Source: Rhizobium sp. (GTDB lineage Bacteria; Pseudomonadota; Alphaproteobacteria; Rhizobiales; Rhizobiaceae). From it: a stretch of DNA of 14,511 nucleotides. Where the stretch lies: contig DNPN01000194.1 of the NCBI GenBank assembly GCA_003501385.1, positions 1 through 14,511 on the forward strand, read 5' to 3'. This document shows positions 1 through 7,040 of the stretch, one piece after another (the first letter of the stretch is position 1; each line of letters starts with the position of its first letter). The position numbers were made by a program, and so were the translations under genes. The notes below the pieces were generated by a model that had not been told where the DNA came from, did not search any database, and saw only the letters and a program-made list of their open reading frames with translations.

Positions 1-1
1 G

Positions 2-115
2 GAATCTGACCCCTGCAACAAAGCTCTCTCAAACTCACTCGGATCTATCTGCAATCTCTTCAATCGAAAAGAATGCTTCAATTTCTTCAAAGCCGCAGGA
101 TATGCGCCAGATTAA
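2..115 (+). pseudogene. 3' end of a transposase, probably IS630 family (partial at window edge)
   Basis: An open frame enters from the window edge and ends with TAA at 113-115, giving 37 residues. The tail reads CNLFNRKECFNFFKAAGYAPD. The pattern of EC, two aromatic residues and then an AAGY-type end resembles the C-terminus of many IS630-family transposases of Rhizobiales, which commonly finish in ECxNYFxxAGY-like sequence. That likeness is from memory of the family and no catalytic residue is visible, so family and completeness are uncertain. It may be the end of an intact element lying mostly outside the window, or a remnant. Confidence 0.5.
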
Positions 116-129
116 TCGTACGACGCTAT

Positions 130-167
130 AGTGTCGAGGAAAATAACGCTCACTTTTCCTCGACACT
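130..167. terminator. Perfect 14-bp stem-loop between transposase tail and chemoreceptor 3' end
   Basis: Arms AGTGTCGAGGAAAA (130-143) and TTTTCCTCGACACT (154-167) are perfectly complementary around a 10-nt loop. The structure lies 33 nt beyond the stop of the minus-strand chemoreceptor and 14 nt beyond the stop of the plus-strand transposase tail, so it suits a shared, bidirectional terminator for convergent genes. It is not a textbook intrinsic terminator, because the A and T runs lie on the loop side of the stem and no U-tract follows on either strand. A subterminal IS structure is the alternative. Confidence 0.5.
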
Positions 168-200
168 TCTCAAACTATTGGCTCAGTATGCACTTTTTCT

Positions 201-2081
201 TTATGCTCTTCGCAATACTTTTATCTGAGGAACTGGGTGGTGGGTCATTTGGGATGCAGTTTCACTTTGTTGAAACGATTGGCCGAATTGACCCGGCAAG
301 GTAAACTGTTCGACGAGTTGGCGGAGCTTGCTGGCCTCACTGGTCAAGGATCCGCTTGACGCACTGGTTTCCTCAACCATAGCAGCATTCTGCTGTGTAA
401 CTTGATCCATCTGGTTGACAGCTGTATTGACCTCAGCCAATGCAATCGCCTGCTCTCTTGATGATGTGGCGATCGCTTCCATATGCTGATTCATGGAAAC
501 GATGAACTCTTCTATCGTACGTAGCGCATCTCCGGTGTCGCGCACCAGATGAACGCCATTGCCAACCTCTTCTGTTGATTTACGGATGAGCTCCTTGATC
601 TCCTTTGCCGCGTTGGCCGAGCGTTGAGCAAGCTCACGAACCTCTTGCGCCACAACAGCAAAGCCTTTACCAGCATCGCCAGCACGAGCGGCCTCTACTC
701 CGGCATTGAGTGCCAGAAGATTAGTCTGAAACGCAATCTCATCTATGACACCGATAATGTTTGCGATCTGGGTTGCTGAATCTTCTATTCGTTCCATAGC
801 GGTAACAGCGTTGGCAACAACGCCGCCAGATTTGCTAGCGCTACCGTTGGCCTCAACCGCAACTCTGCGCGCCTCTTCTACTCTGCGCGAAGAATTTGAG
901 ACATTCGCGGTGATCTGATCAAGGGCAGCCGCAGTTTCCTCAAGAGAAGCTGCCTGCTGTTCAGTGCGTTTTGAAAGATCATCCGCGCTTCGTCTCATCT
1001 CGTTGCTACCGCTATCAATAGAAGCTGTAGCTTCTGCAACGGCCCCCAATGTTCGTCCCAACTGTTCGACCGCCGTGTTCAGATCATGCCGCAATCCCTC
1101 AAAGTCAGGGGCAAAGGCTGCCGTCAATTGAAACGATAGATCACCCGCCGCGAGACGGCGCAACCCAGCCGCCAGACCGGACGTTGCCTCGTTCATCCGA
1201 GCGCGAGCCTCTTCTTCGGCTCGTGCTGTTACGTCAGCACGCTCTGCTTCAGATTTCAAACGGGTAGCCACCGCATCTTCCTCAAGACGGAGGTTGGTGA
1301 TAGCAGCTTGACGAAAGACCTCAACAGCAACCGCCATCTCACCCACTTCATCTTTACGGTCAAGGTTTTTGATAGCGCTATCATGATCACCGGCAGCAAG
1401 ATTGCGCATTGCGTCGTTGATGGTGCGGACAGGCTTAACGACAGCGATGTAGATCGCAAGCAGCGAAAGCAGGCTGACAAGAACCATCAATCCACCGCTC
1501 AGATAATTGCTGTAACTTGCGGTATCAGCAGCAGACTGCGCTTCAGCATTTCGTGTGACCAGCAAGCTATTTTCTTCCGCCTTCATTTCGGCGATCTTGC
1601 CGCGGATGCCGTCCATTGACATCTTGCCAGCGCCTGACGCTTCAATGGCTCTTGCATGTTCACGCATCTGTGGGTTCTGCATGAAAGCCTTTTCCGGCTC
1701 TACCACTTTCTCTGTCCATGTTTTAGCAAGTGCTTCTACGGTGGTCAGGCGTTCCTGTTGCCGGGGATTATCAGACGTCAAAATACGCACGGCATCAACG
1801 GCCATACGAAAGGCCATTGCGCCTTTTTTTTGAGGTTCGAGGAAATTTTCTGTGCCGGCCACCAGATAACCGCGCATTCCGGTTTCCTGATCCACCATGC
1901 TTGCCATGATCGTATCAAGCTGACCAATAACCCGATAAGTGTGGTCGGTAAGTGCAGCTGTTTCACGCTGCGTTTTGAGGCCAGAGAGATTGATGAAACA
2001 GGTAATCAAACTGACGAAAATCAAAATCGCAAAGGCGATCGAAATTTTATTCAGTATTTTCAGGTTTCTGAAGAACGACAT
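201..2081 (-). CDS. Methyl-accepting chemotaxis protein with CHASE3-like sensor region
   Basis: A 626-residue inner-membrane chemoreceptor that would pass ligand or redox state to the CheA/CheW array. Visible parts in order: short cytoplasmic N-terminus; membrane segment about 13-33; periplasmic CHASE3-like helical region about 38-190, with the typical DQETGMRGYLVAG stretch near 64-76; membrane segment about 193-214; HAMP about 215-268; a second HAMP-like module about 305-360, common in rhizobial receptors; and the signalling domain about 365-600. The conserved hairpin tip, including EIAFQTNLLALNAGVEAARAG, lies at about 448-468. EETAAAL and EETSASS stretches are candidate methylation sites. 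The C-terminus has no NWETF-like CheR/CheB tether. The ATG at 2081 is chosen because GGAG lies a few bases upstream. An upstream TTG at 2102 would add seven residues but lacks a ribosome-binding site. The ligand cannot be told. It diverges from the transporter operon and need not belong to it. Confidence 0.95.
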   Translation of the reverse strand: MSFFRNLKILNKISIAFAILIFVSLITCFINLSGLKTQRETAALTDHTYRVIGQLDTIMASMVDQETGMRGYLVAGTENFLEPQKKGAMAFRMAVDAVRILTSDNPRQQERLTTVEALAKTWTEKVVEPEKAFMQNPQMREHARAIEASGAGKMSMDGIRGKIAEMKAEENSLLVTRNAEAQSAADTASYSNYLSGGLMVLVSLLSLLAIYIAVVKPVRTINDAMRNLAAGDHDSAIKNLDRKDEVGEMAVAVEVFRQAAITNLRLEEDAVATRLKSEAERADVTARAEEEARARMNEATSGLAAGLRRLAAGDLSFQLTAAFAPDFEGLRHDLNTAVEQLGRTLGAVAEATASIDSGSNEMRRSADDLSKRTEQQAASLEETAAALDQITANVSNSSRRVEEARRVAVEANGSASKSGGVVANAVTAMERIEDSATQIANIIGVIDEIAFQTNLLALNAGVEAARAGDAGKGFAVVAQEVRELAQRSANAAKEIKELIRKSTEEVGNGVHLVRDTGDALRTIEEFIVSMNQHMEAIATSSREQAIALAEVNTAVNQMDQVTQQNAAMVEETSASSGSLTSEASKLRQLVEQFTLPGQFGQSFQQSETASQMTHHPVPQIKVLRRA

Positions 2082-2193
2082 GATAGCTCCGAGACTGCAC
2101 AAAAGGGTGTATTCGAAGGCCCTGCGGCGTTCGTAAGGTTGCTCTTTTTCAATGTTGGATGGTCGGACTCATTCCGAAACTAAGAGTAATACT

Positions 2194-2222
2194 ATTATGC
2201 GAGTAGTTAATATACTCCAAAA
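2194..2222 (-). promoter_or_regulatory. Weak candidate sigma-70-type promoter for the chemoreceptor
   Basis: On the minus strand, CATAAT (2194-2199; five of six matches to TATAAT) lies 17 bp downstream of TTTTGG (2217-2222), a poor -35. It is about 113 bp upstream of the chemoreceptor ATG and directly beside the 2224-2259 inverted repeat. The region is very AT-rich, so chance matches are likely. A flagellar-class promoter was not recognised here. Confidence 0.22.
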
Positions 2223-2223
2223 T

Positions 2224-2259
2224 AAGTTGTATTTTATCAATTTTGATAAAATACAACTT
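2224..2259. repeat. Perfect 17-bp inverted repeat, AT-rich, 2-nt spacer
   Basis: Arms AAGTTGTATTTTATCAA (2224-2240) and TTGATAAAATACAACTT (2243-2259) are exact reverse complements separated by TT. It sits in the 352-nt gap between the chemoreceptor start and the IS110 remnant, about 143 bp upstream of the chemoreceptor ATG. As DNA it would make a symmetric operator for a dimeric regulator. As RNA it would form a long but AU-rich hairpin with a strained 2-nt loop. No U-tract follows, so a terminator role is less likely. Confidence 0.6.
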
Positions 2260-2332
2260 TTAGTTATATAGAAAATATCTAAATATATCTACGAGGTATT
2301 GTTAATAGTGAAGGGAATTGATGATGTTGTTT

Positions 2333-2349
2333 AGCCGTGTTGCACGGCT
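2333..2349 (+). repeat. Small GC-rich hairpin upstream of the IS110 remnant
   Basis: AGCCGTG (2333-2339) and CACGGCT (2343-2349) pair perfectly around TTG. The hairpin lies 84 nt before the ATG of the IS110-like fragment, within what could be the left end of that element. IS110-group elements encode their guide (bridge) RNA in the noncoding DNA upstream of the transposase, so this could be a relic of it. That link is inference only. Confidence 0.35.
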
Positions 2350-2433
2350 TTGCCGATTGAGGTGCTGGGCTTCAAGCTGATGATAAACGTGGCCTGTGTG
2401 ATGCGGCCACAAACATTCGAACGAAAGCGCAGC

Positions 2434-2685
2434 ATGAAGCATTTTGCCGGACTGGACGTTTCTGTCAGAGAGATCTCTATTTGCATTGTCGACGAAACGG
2501 GTAAGATTTGCTGCGACATAATGGTTGTCAGCTACCCCAACGATCTTGCCGATGTGCTGATTGATGCTTGCGGGAATTTAGTGTGGGTTGGGCTTGAGGC
2601 CGGGCCTTTGATGGAAACTGTGGCTGTATTTTGCAGAAGATGGAGTAGCCGAGCGAACAAGCGAGAGATAAACGGCGTATTTTAA
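2434..2685 (+). pseudogene. Truncated and frameshifted IS110-family transposase remnant
   Basis: The frame from ATG 2434 begins MKHFAGLDVSVREISICIVD and continues to WVGLEAGPL. This matches the N-terminal RuvC-like DEDD region of IS110-family transposases: D of GLDVS is the first and E of GLEAG the second catalytic acidic residue. Full-length members are roughly 300-400 residues, but this frame gives only 83 and the DEDD C-terminal half and serine-containing Tnp domain are missing. After GPL (about 2610) the natural continuation WLYFAEDG appears one frame away, from 2621, indicating a small indel. Family likeness then fades before the LuxR-type gene. It is therefore a dead fragment. Its 3' boundary cannot be placed by eye, and DNA after about 2650 may belong to the regulator's promoter. 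Confidence 0.8.
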
Positions 2686-2714
2686 CGGAGAATGGGAAAT
2701 AGGGTGCAATATAT

Positions 2715-5039
2715 ATGAGCTTGAAAATGAGTATATCAATGACCTGCGATATCCTTATCGAGCGCATTTTGAGTGATTCCCGACCCGTGATCGCGATAAC
2801 CGCGCCCGCCGGATTTGGTAAAACGTACATTTTGGATGCCTTAGCCGAACGTATCGCCAGATCAGGCATAGATGCGGGGCCTTGGACGATCTGCGATCAT
2901 CCAACCATAAGGCCAAACCTCTCGTTCATTGAAAAGGGACAGCGCTATGGAATTGCCCTGCGTCCCGGAGACACGGTAGCTGGCCTTGATCGCCTGCGCC
3001 TGTACGCTCAAGTGATGGATCTAACCGGGGACGACCTTCTTCTGACACCCGACATCCTGTCTCCTCAGGATTGGGATAGGTCTGCCGGTTGGCCGGTGTT
3101 ATTGTCACCGGGTGCATGCATTCGGGATGTGGCCTCTTTGGAGAGACAGCTGGTTACCTTTCTGGCCGATGAAAGTCTGGCTGATCTTGAAGAGGCGGAT
3201 TTATGCGTATTGGCCACGTGCGGAGACAACTGGCCGGGCTGGCTTATAATGCGTCTGCCCCCATTGAAGTATCCGTCCACATTGGCCTACAGATACATTG
3301 AGAATGCCTTACCGAAGGCAGTCGAAAAGCTGCTGATCCTGCGCCTTACCGATCCTGAAATGCGAACAGATACGTCAGGTATTCTGGCACAAACCCTGCT
3401 GCAAAAACCTCACAATCTCGAGGCTGTTATCTTGCGTCTTCTGGAGCGAAAACACACGTTTCAGGCGCGAACCTTGTTTTGCAAGGCCGGAGGCTGGTTT
3501 CTGTATTATCGATTGGGTCACGAGGCTTTCCTGCGACTGCTGTCGAGCCTTGAAGCCGCTGGCGATGATGATCTCGACGAACTGATCATTAGCCGGGCAT
3601 TCGTTATGATCAAAACCGGCGATGTGGCGTGGGCTATGCAGTTTCTTGTCCGGTATTTCGGACCGGAAATGCGTGATGTGCTCACCGTCCTCTCTGACAA
3701 TAGCCAACTCTCATTGCGGGTCAGACTGTTTCGCATCACCGTGCTGATTTACGAGGATGTTGCGCCGACAGACAGATTGCTGAATGCTCTGTTCGACATT
3801 GGCCGTGATCTGCCTCTGGATGCGCCGGAGCAGCGGGGATCGTTTTACAATGCCATGCTGGAGTTTTTCCTGCGGCTCAGGCGTTATGAGGAAGCCGATG
3901 GCATGGCGGAAAAAGCTATGGCGGCTTATCGGCAGGCCGATTATCCGATTTTATGTTTCTATATCGCGCTGCATCAATCGGTTCTCAGTTTGCTGACCTC
4001 CGATTTCAACCGCATGGGTCAATCCCTGAGGATGGCCGCCGGGATGCTGTCGAATGTCGGTTTTGACAGTCCTGGAGACCAGCGTTTGCTGGATCTTGTT
4101 CATGCCTGCATGGCCTATGAGAATGGGGAGCCGGAAGCGCTGCTTGCCTTTCTGAATCAAGATCTTTCTGGCTTGATGGAGGGCGAGCTGTGGCCGAGTC
4201 TCGCTGACATTGCCATCTACTACGGCAGTCATGCCCTGAGCGTGCATATGTCCACCCGTGCGGGCCTGCGATTTCTCGAGCGCTGGAGCGTGTATCAGCC
4301 TCTTAATCGACAGTTTCGTTTATCCCTGGAAGTGCGCAAGGCGCAGATTTTGCAAAACGGCAATGGCTGGGGCGATGCCGTCCGGCTTCTGACACCGCTC
4401 AGTGCGGGTTTTAACCGGGTCTGGATCGAAAGCGCCGAAGAAGCGCTGGCGCGATTAAGCGCACGCAATGAGATCACGCTGGCCTTAAGCTGGCTGCGGC
4501 AGATTGCCTATGAGCGCCCAACCTTTATGCATCTTGATCGCAAATTGGAGATGATGCTGGGAAATTCGCATCTGCTCGTGCGGCAGGAAATTGCAACCAC
4601 CATCTGGCTGGCCTTTGTGTGTCGGCATACGCAGCAAAACTCCAAGGCGCGCAATCTGCTGAGACGGGTGTTTGAGCTTTGCGCAAGTCATGGCGGTTTG
4701 ACGGCTCTGGCCGAGGAATGGCTGTTTCTTGATCATCTGCTGCAAGACAAGCGGATGGCCGAGTTTGTGATGGCGGCGACCCCGGCTCGCGCCATCCTGC
4801 GCCGTCTGGACAAGGGGCGGCAAAGCAGCCTTGCTGCCGCCAGAACCCAACTGACTCAGCAGGAGTTGAAAATCCTGATGATGCTGGCCGAAGGTGCTTC
4901 CAACAAATTGATTGCCAGAAATTGCGGTATCACTGAGCCGACAGTGAAATTCCATTTGAAAAACGTCTATCGCAAACTCGGCTGTGCTCGCCGCCATGAG
5001 GCGATTGCCACGGCAAGGGCTTTGGGCTGGGTGCGCTAA
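2715..5039 (+). CDS. LuxR-family transcriptional regulator, MalT/LAL-like with compact NTPase region
   Basis: A 774-residue cytoplasmic regulator. A P-loop (APAGFGKT, residues 30-37) sits near the N-terminus, a GWP motif typical of MalT/LAL proteins is at about 125-127, a long helical-repeat-like middle follows, and a C-terminal LuxR helix-turn-helix occupies about 710-774 (LTQQELKILMMLAEGASNKL, then TVKFHLKNVYRKLG). This order is that of MalT-type signal-transduction ATPases, which use ATP and an inducer to multimerise on direct-repeat sites. Unusually, only about 90 residues separate P-loop and GWP, where MalT-like proteins have roughly 170. The usual WLSLD segment is absent and the only Walker-B-like stretch is TICDH (58-62). 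ATG 2715 is preceded by AGGG at 2701-2704. The gene stands directly upstream of, and is co-oriented with, the transporter operon, so it is the likely activator. The inducer is unknown. Confidence 0.88.
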   Translation: MSLKMSISMTCDILIERILSDSRPVIAITAPAGFGKTYILDALAERIARSGIDAGPWTICDHPTIRPNLSFIEKGQRYGIALRPGDTVAGLDRLRLYAQVMDLTGDDLLLTPDILSPQDWDRSAGWPVLLSPGACIRDVASLERQLVTFLADESLADLEEADLCVLATCGDNWPGWLIMRLPPLKYPSTLAYRYIENALPKAVEKLLILRLTDPEMRTDTSGILAQTLLQKPHNLEAVILRLLERKHTFQARTLFCKAGGWFLYYRLGHEAFLRLLSSLEAAGDDDLDELIISRAFVMIKTGDVAWAMQFLVRYFGPEMRDVLTVLSDNSQLSLRVRLFRITVLIYEDVAPTDRLLNALFDIGRDLPLDAPEQRGSFYNAMLEFFLRLRRYEEADGMAEKAMAAYRQADYPILCFYIALHQSVLSLLTSDFNRMGQSLRMAAGMLSNVGFDSPGDQRLLDLVHACMAYENGEPEALLAFLNQDLSGLMEGELWPSLADIAIYYGSHALSVHMSTRAGLRFLERWSVYQPLNRQFRLSLEVRKAQILQNGNGWGDAVRLLTPLSAGFNRVWIESAEEALARLSARNEITLALSWLRQIAYERPTFMHLDRKLEMMLGNSHLLVRQEIATTIWLAFVCRHTQQNSKARNLLRRVFELCASHGGLTALAEEWLFLDHLLQDKRMAEFVMAATPARAILRRLDKGRQSSLAAARTQLTQQELKILMMLAEGASNKLIARNCGITEPTVKFHLKNVYRKLGCARRHEAIATARALGWVR

Positions 5040-5069
5040 AACCTATCCCTATTTTACAAAAACCTATCC
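5038..5069. promoter_or_regulatory. Two 11-bp direct repeats, 21 bp apart: candidate operator for the LuxR/LAL regulator
   Basis: AAAACCTATCC occurs at 5038-5048 and again at 5059-5069, a 21-bp repeat distance equal to two helical turns. On the minus strand each reads GGATAGGTTTT, whose GGAT core recalls the GGATGA-type direct boxes of MalT. The pair starts at the regulator's stop codon and ends 65 bp before the first permease ATG, where an activator site is expected. TTTACA at 5053-5058 could be a -35 element inside the array, but no convincing -10 follows. Binding by the adjacent regulator is inference. Confidence 0.5.
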
Positions 5070-5134
5070 TTTACCTGCATTGCTCTTGCCCGCTCATGCG
5101 CTCACCATGGGATAACAATACGGGGAATAGCGGG

Positions 5135-6163
5135 ATGGTGTTGCATTTTGTCGAACAAATCATGAGGCGGGCGCTTTCCGTTGTCATGGTGCTGTTCGTG
5201 CTGTCTTTGATGATTTTTGCGCTGGCGCGCGTGGTGCCGGGTGATCCGGCCCGCATGGCGCTGGGGCCATCTGCATCGCAAGAACAGGTCACGGCGCTTG
5301 CTCGCGAAATGGGGCTCGATCAGCCCGTGATCGTGCAATATGGCCGATATATCACCAACGCCCTGCAAGGCGATCTTGGTCAATCCCTGTCATCGCATCG
5401 GCTTGTCAGTCAGGATATCCGCGATTTTCTGCCTGCCACGTTGGAGCTTGTGGTGGTCACCGTCATTCTTGATCTGCTGATAGCCATTCCGCTAGGCGTT
5501 CTCACCGCGCGCCATCGCAACACCTGGATCGACAATCTCGGACGGCTGTTTTCGATGATTGGCGTCACGGTTCCGTCCTTTCTGTTTGCCATTGGCTTGC
5601 AATTGTTTGCGGCAAATTTTCTGCCGGGCTGGCCTTTGTTGGGGCAGGTGAATTTTGATCTTCATGCTCCCGCCGGGCCAACAGGTTTTCTGCTGGTGGA
5701 TAGCATGATCCATGGCCGATTGGATGTATTTACCGATGCCCTGCAACATCTGCTCTTTCCGGCGCTGGCGCTGGCCATGGCAGGCATTGGCCAGATCACC
5801 CGCATCATGCGCTCGGCAATGATTGAAAATCAGCGCAAGGACCATGTGTTGACGCTGCTGAGTTTTGGGGTGCCGGATTATGTCGTGACCTTTCGCTATC
5901 TGCTCAAGCTGTCGTCGGTTGCGCCACTGACCATCATGGGGCTGGAATTTGCCTCGCTGATCGGCAACGCCTTCGTGGTGGAAATGGTGTTTGGCTGGGG
6001 TGGATTTGCGTCTTACGGTCTCAATGCCATTTTGCAAAAAGACCTGAACGCCCTGATGGCGGTGGTGCTGATTTCCGGCCTGTTTTTCATTCTCGCCAAT
6101 CTCGTCATCGATCTGGTTGTCAGCTTGATTGATCCGCGTTTGCGTTTTCGGGGAGGCCAATGA
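5135..6163 (+). CDS. ABC transporter permease, DppB/OppB type
   Basis: A 342-residue inner-membrane permease of the dipeptide/oligopeptide/nickel class. Visible: first membrane segment about 13-33 followed by the family's ARVVPGDPARMALG stretch; further hydrophobic segments about 103-123, 138-160, 204-222, 263-283 and 306-330; a cytoplasmic EAA-like loop around 226-248; and VEMVFGWGGFASYGLNAI near 282-299, the counterpart of the usual VExVFxWPGxG motif. The EAA loop is somewhat divergent (LLSFGVP in place of the more usual ARAKGL-type). ATG 5135 is chosen because GGGGAA lies 7-12 nt upstream. An in-frame ATG at 5096 would add 13 polar residues and has no ribosome-binding site. The stop overlaps the next gene by 4 nt. 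It would pair with the second permease to form the channel. Confidence 0.93.
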   Translation: MVLHFVEQIMRRALSVVMVLFVLSLMIFALARVVPGDPARMALGPSASQEQVTALAREMGLDQPVIVQYGRYITNALQGDLGQSLSSHRLVSQDIRDFLPATLELVVVTVILDLLIAIPLGVLTARHRNTWIDNLGRLFSMIGVTVPSFLFAIGLQLFAANFLPGWPLLGQVNFDLHAPAGPTGFLLVDSMIHGRLDVFTDALQHLLFPALALAMAGIGQITRIMRSAMIENQRKDHVLTLLSFGVPDYVVTFRYLLKLSSVAPLTIMGLEFASLIGNAFVVEMVFGWGGFASYGLNAILQKDLNALMAVVLISGLFFILANLVIDLVVSLIDPRLRFRGGQ

Positions 6164-7038
6164 TGAGCCCCAATTCTATGATGAACAAGCGCGACCTCTC
6201 AGCCGGATACATGAGCTGGTATCGCTTTTCCCGCAATCCTGCCGCTTTGATCGGTGCGTTGATTGTGCTCTCCGTCGTGGTTGTGGCCATCCTTGCGCCG
6301 CTGATCACGCCCTTTCCCAGCCATATCGGCTCCATTGTTGATTTTCGCCATCGACACAATCCGCCGAACCTCACCAACTGGTTTGGAACCGATAAGGTGG
6401 GCCGCGATCTGTTCACCCGCACCATTTTTGGCTTTCGCGTCTCGTTGCTGCTGGTGTTTGGCGTGCTGGGAATTTCAGTGCCGATTGGCGCGGTACTGGG
6501 CCTGTGCGCTGGCTATTTCGGCGGTTGGACCGAGCGGCTGATCACCGGCTTTACCAATATCATGCTGGCTATTCCACCACTGGTGATGGCACTGGCGATT
6601 GGCAATGTGCTGGAGCCAAACCTGATCAACGCCATGATTGCCATCACGCTTTTGTGGTGGACCTGGCATGCGCGGCTTGTCTATCGCGTCACGGTCTCCA
6701 TTGCCGGGGAGGATTTTATCGAGGCGGCGCGTTTGGCCGGGGCTGGACCGATCCATATTCTGTTTCGGGAAATCCTGCCCAATTGTATCGCGGTGATTTC
6801 GGTGAAGACCACGCTGGATGCGGCCTTTGTCATTCTGTTTGGCGCAACCTTGTCCTTCCTCGGTTTTGGCGTGAAGCCGCCAACGCCAGACCTTGGCTCG
6901 ATGGTGGCCGATGGCCGTCAGTTTCTGCCGGAGAAATGGTGGGAGGTGTTGGCCCCCGGCGGTGCGATTTTCTACGCCACCCTTGGCTTTAACCTGCTGG
7001 GCGATGGTCTTCGCGACATGTTTGATGTGGAGGCGTGA
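6160..7038 (+). CDS. ABC transporter permease, DppC/OppC type
   Basis: A 292-residue permease, partner of the preceding one. It has an N-terminal cytoplasmic stretch, a membrane segment about 28-50, then FGTDKVGRDLFTR (75-87), a hallmark of the DppC group. Membrane segments follow at about 95-119, 133-153, 155-173, 217-237 and 265-281. The EAA loop is clear: FIEAARLAGAGPIHILFREI at 187-206, ending LPN, which docks the ATPase. GATLSFLGFGVKPPTPDLG (228-246) is also characteristic. The start overlaps the upstream stop as ATGA and is preceded by GGGGAGG at 6150-6156. A second ATG at 6163 is equally possible, with one residue fewer. The tight coupling shows co-translation. Substrate choice is set mainly by the binding protein at the operon's end. 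Confidence 0.94.
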   Translation: MMSPNSMMNKRDLSAGYMSWYRFSRNPAALIGALIVLSVVVVAILAPLITPFPSHIGSIVDFRHRHNPPNLTNWFGTDKVGRDLFTRTIFGFRVSLLLVFGVLGISVPIGAVLGLCAGYFGGWTERLITGFTNIMLAIPPLVMALAIGNVLEPNLINAMIAITLLWWTWHARLVYRVTVSIAGEDFIEAARLAGAGPIHILFREILPNCIAVISVKTTLDAAFVILFGATLSFLGFGVKPPTPDLGSMVADGRQFLPEKWWEVLAPGGAIFYATLGFNLLGDGLRDMFDVEA

Positions 7039-7040
7039 CC

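Noticed and set aside
2082..2102. TTG start extending the chemoreceptor by seven residues
   Set aside because: No ribosome-binding site precedes the TTG. The ATG at 2081 has GGAG at a suitable distance and gives the usual short N-terminus before the first membrane segment.
1656..2183. 175-codon plus-strand frame opposite the chemoreceptor N-terminus
   Set aside because: It lies antisense to the CHASE3 and membrane segments of a clear receptor and shows no family features.
4485..4997. 170-codon minus-strand frame opposite the regulator's 3' end
   Set aside because: It overlaps the LuxR helix-turn-helix coding sequence and has no recognisable motif.
5492..6160. 222-codon minus-strand frame opposite the first permease
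   Set aside because: Very His/Gln-rich with no hydrophobic or domain pattern. The plus strand encodes a complete permease.
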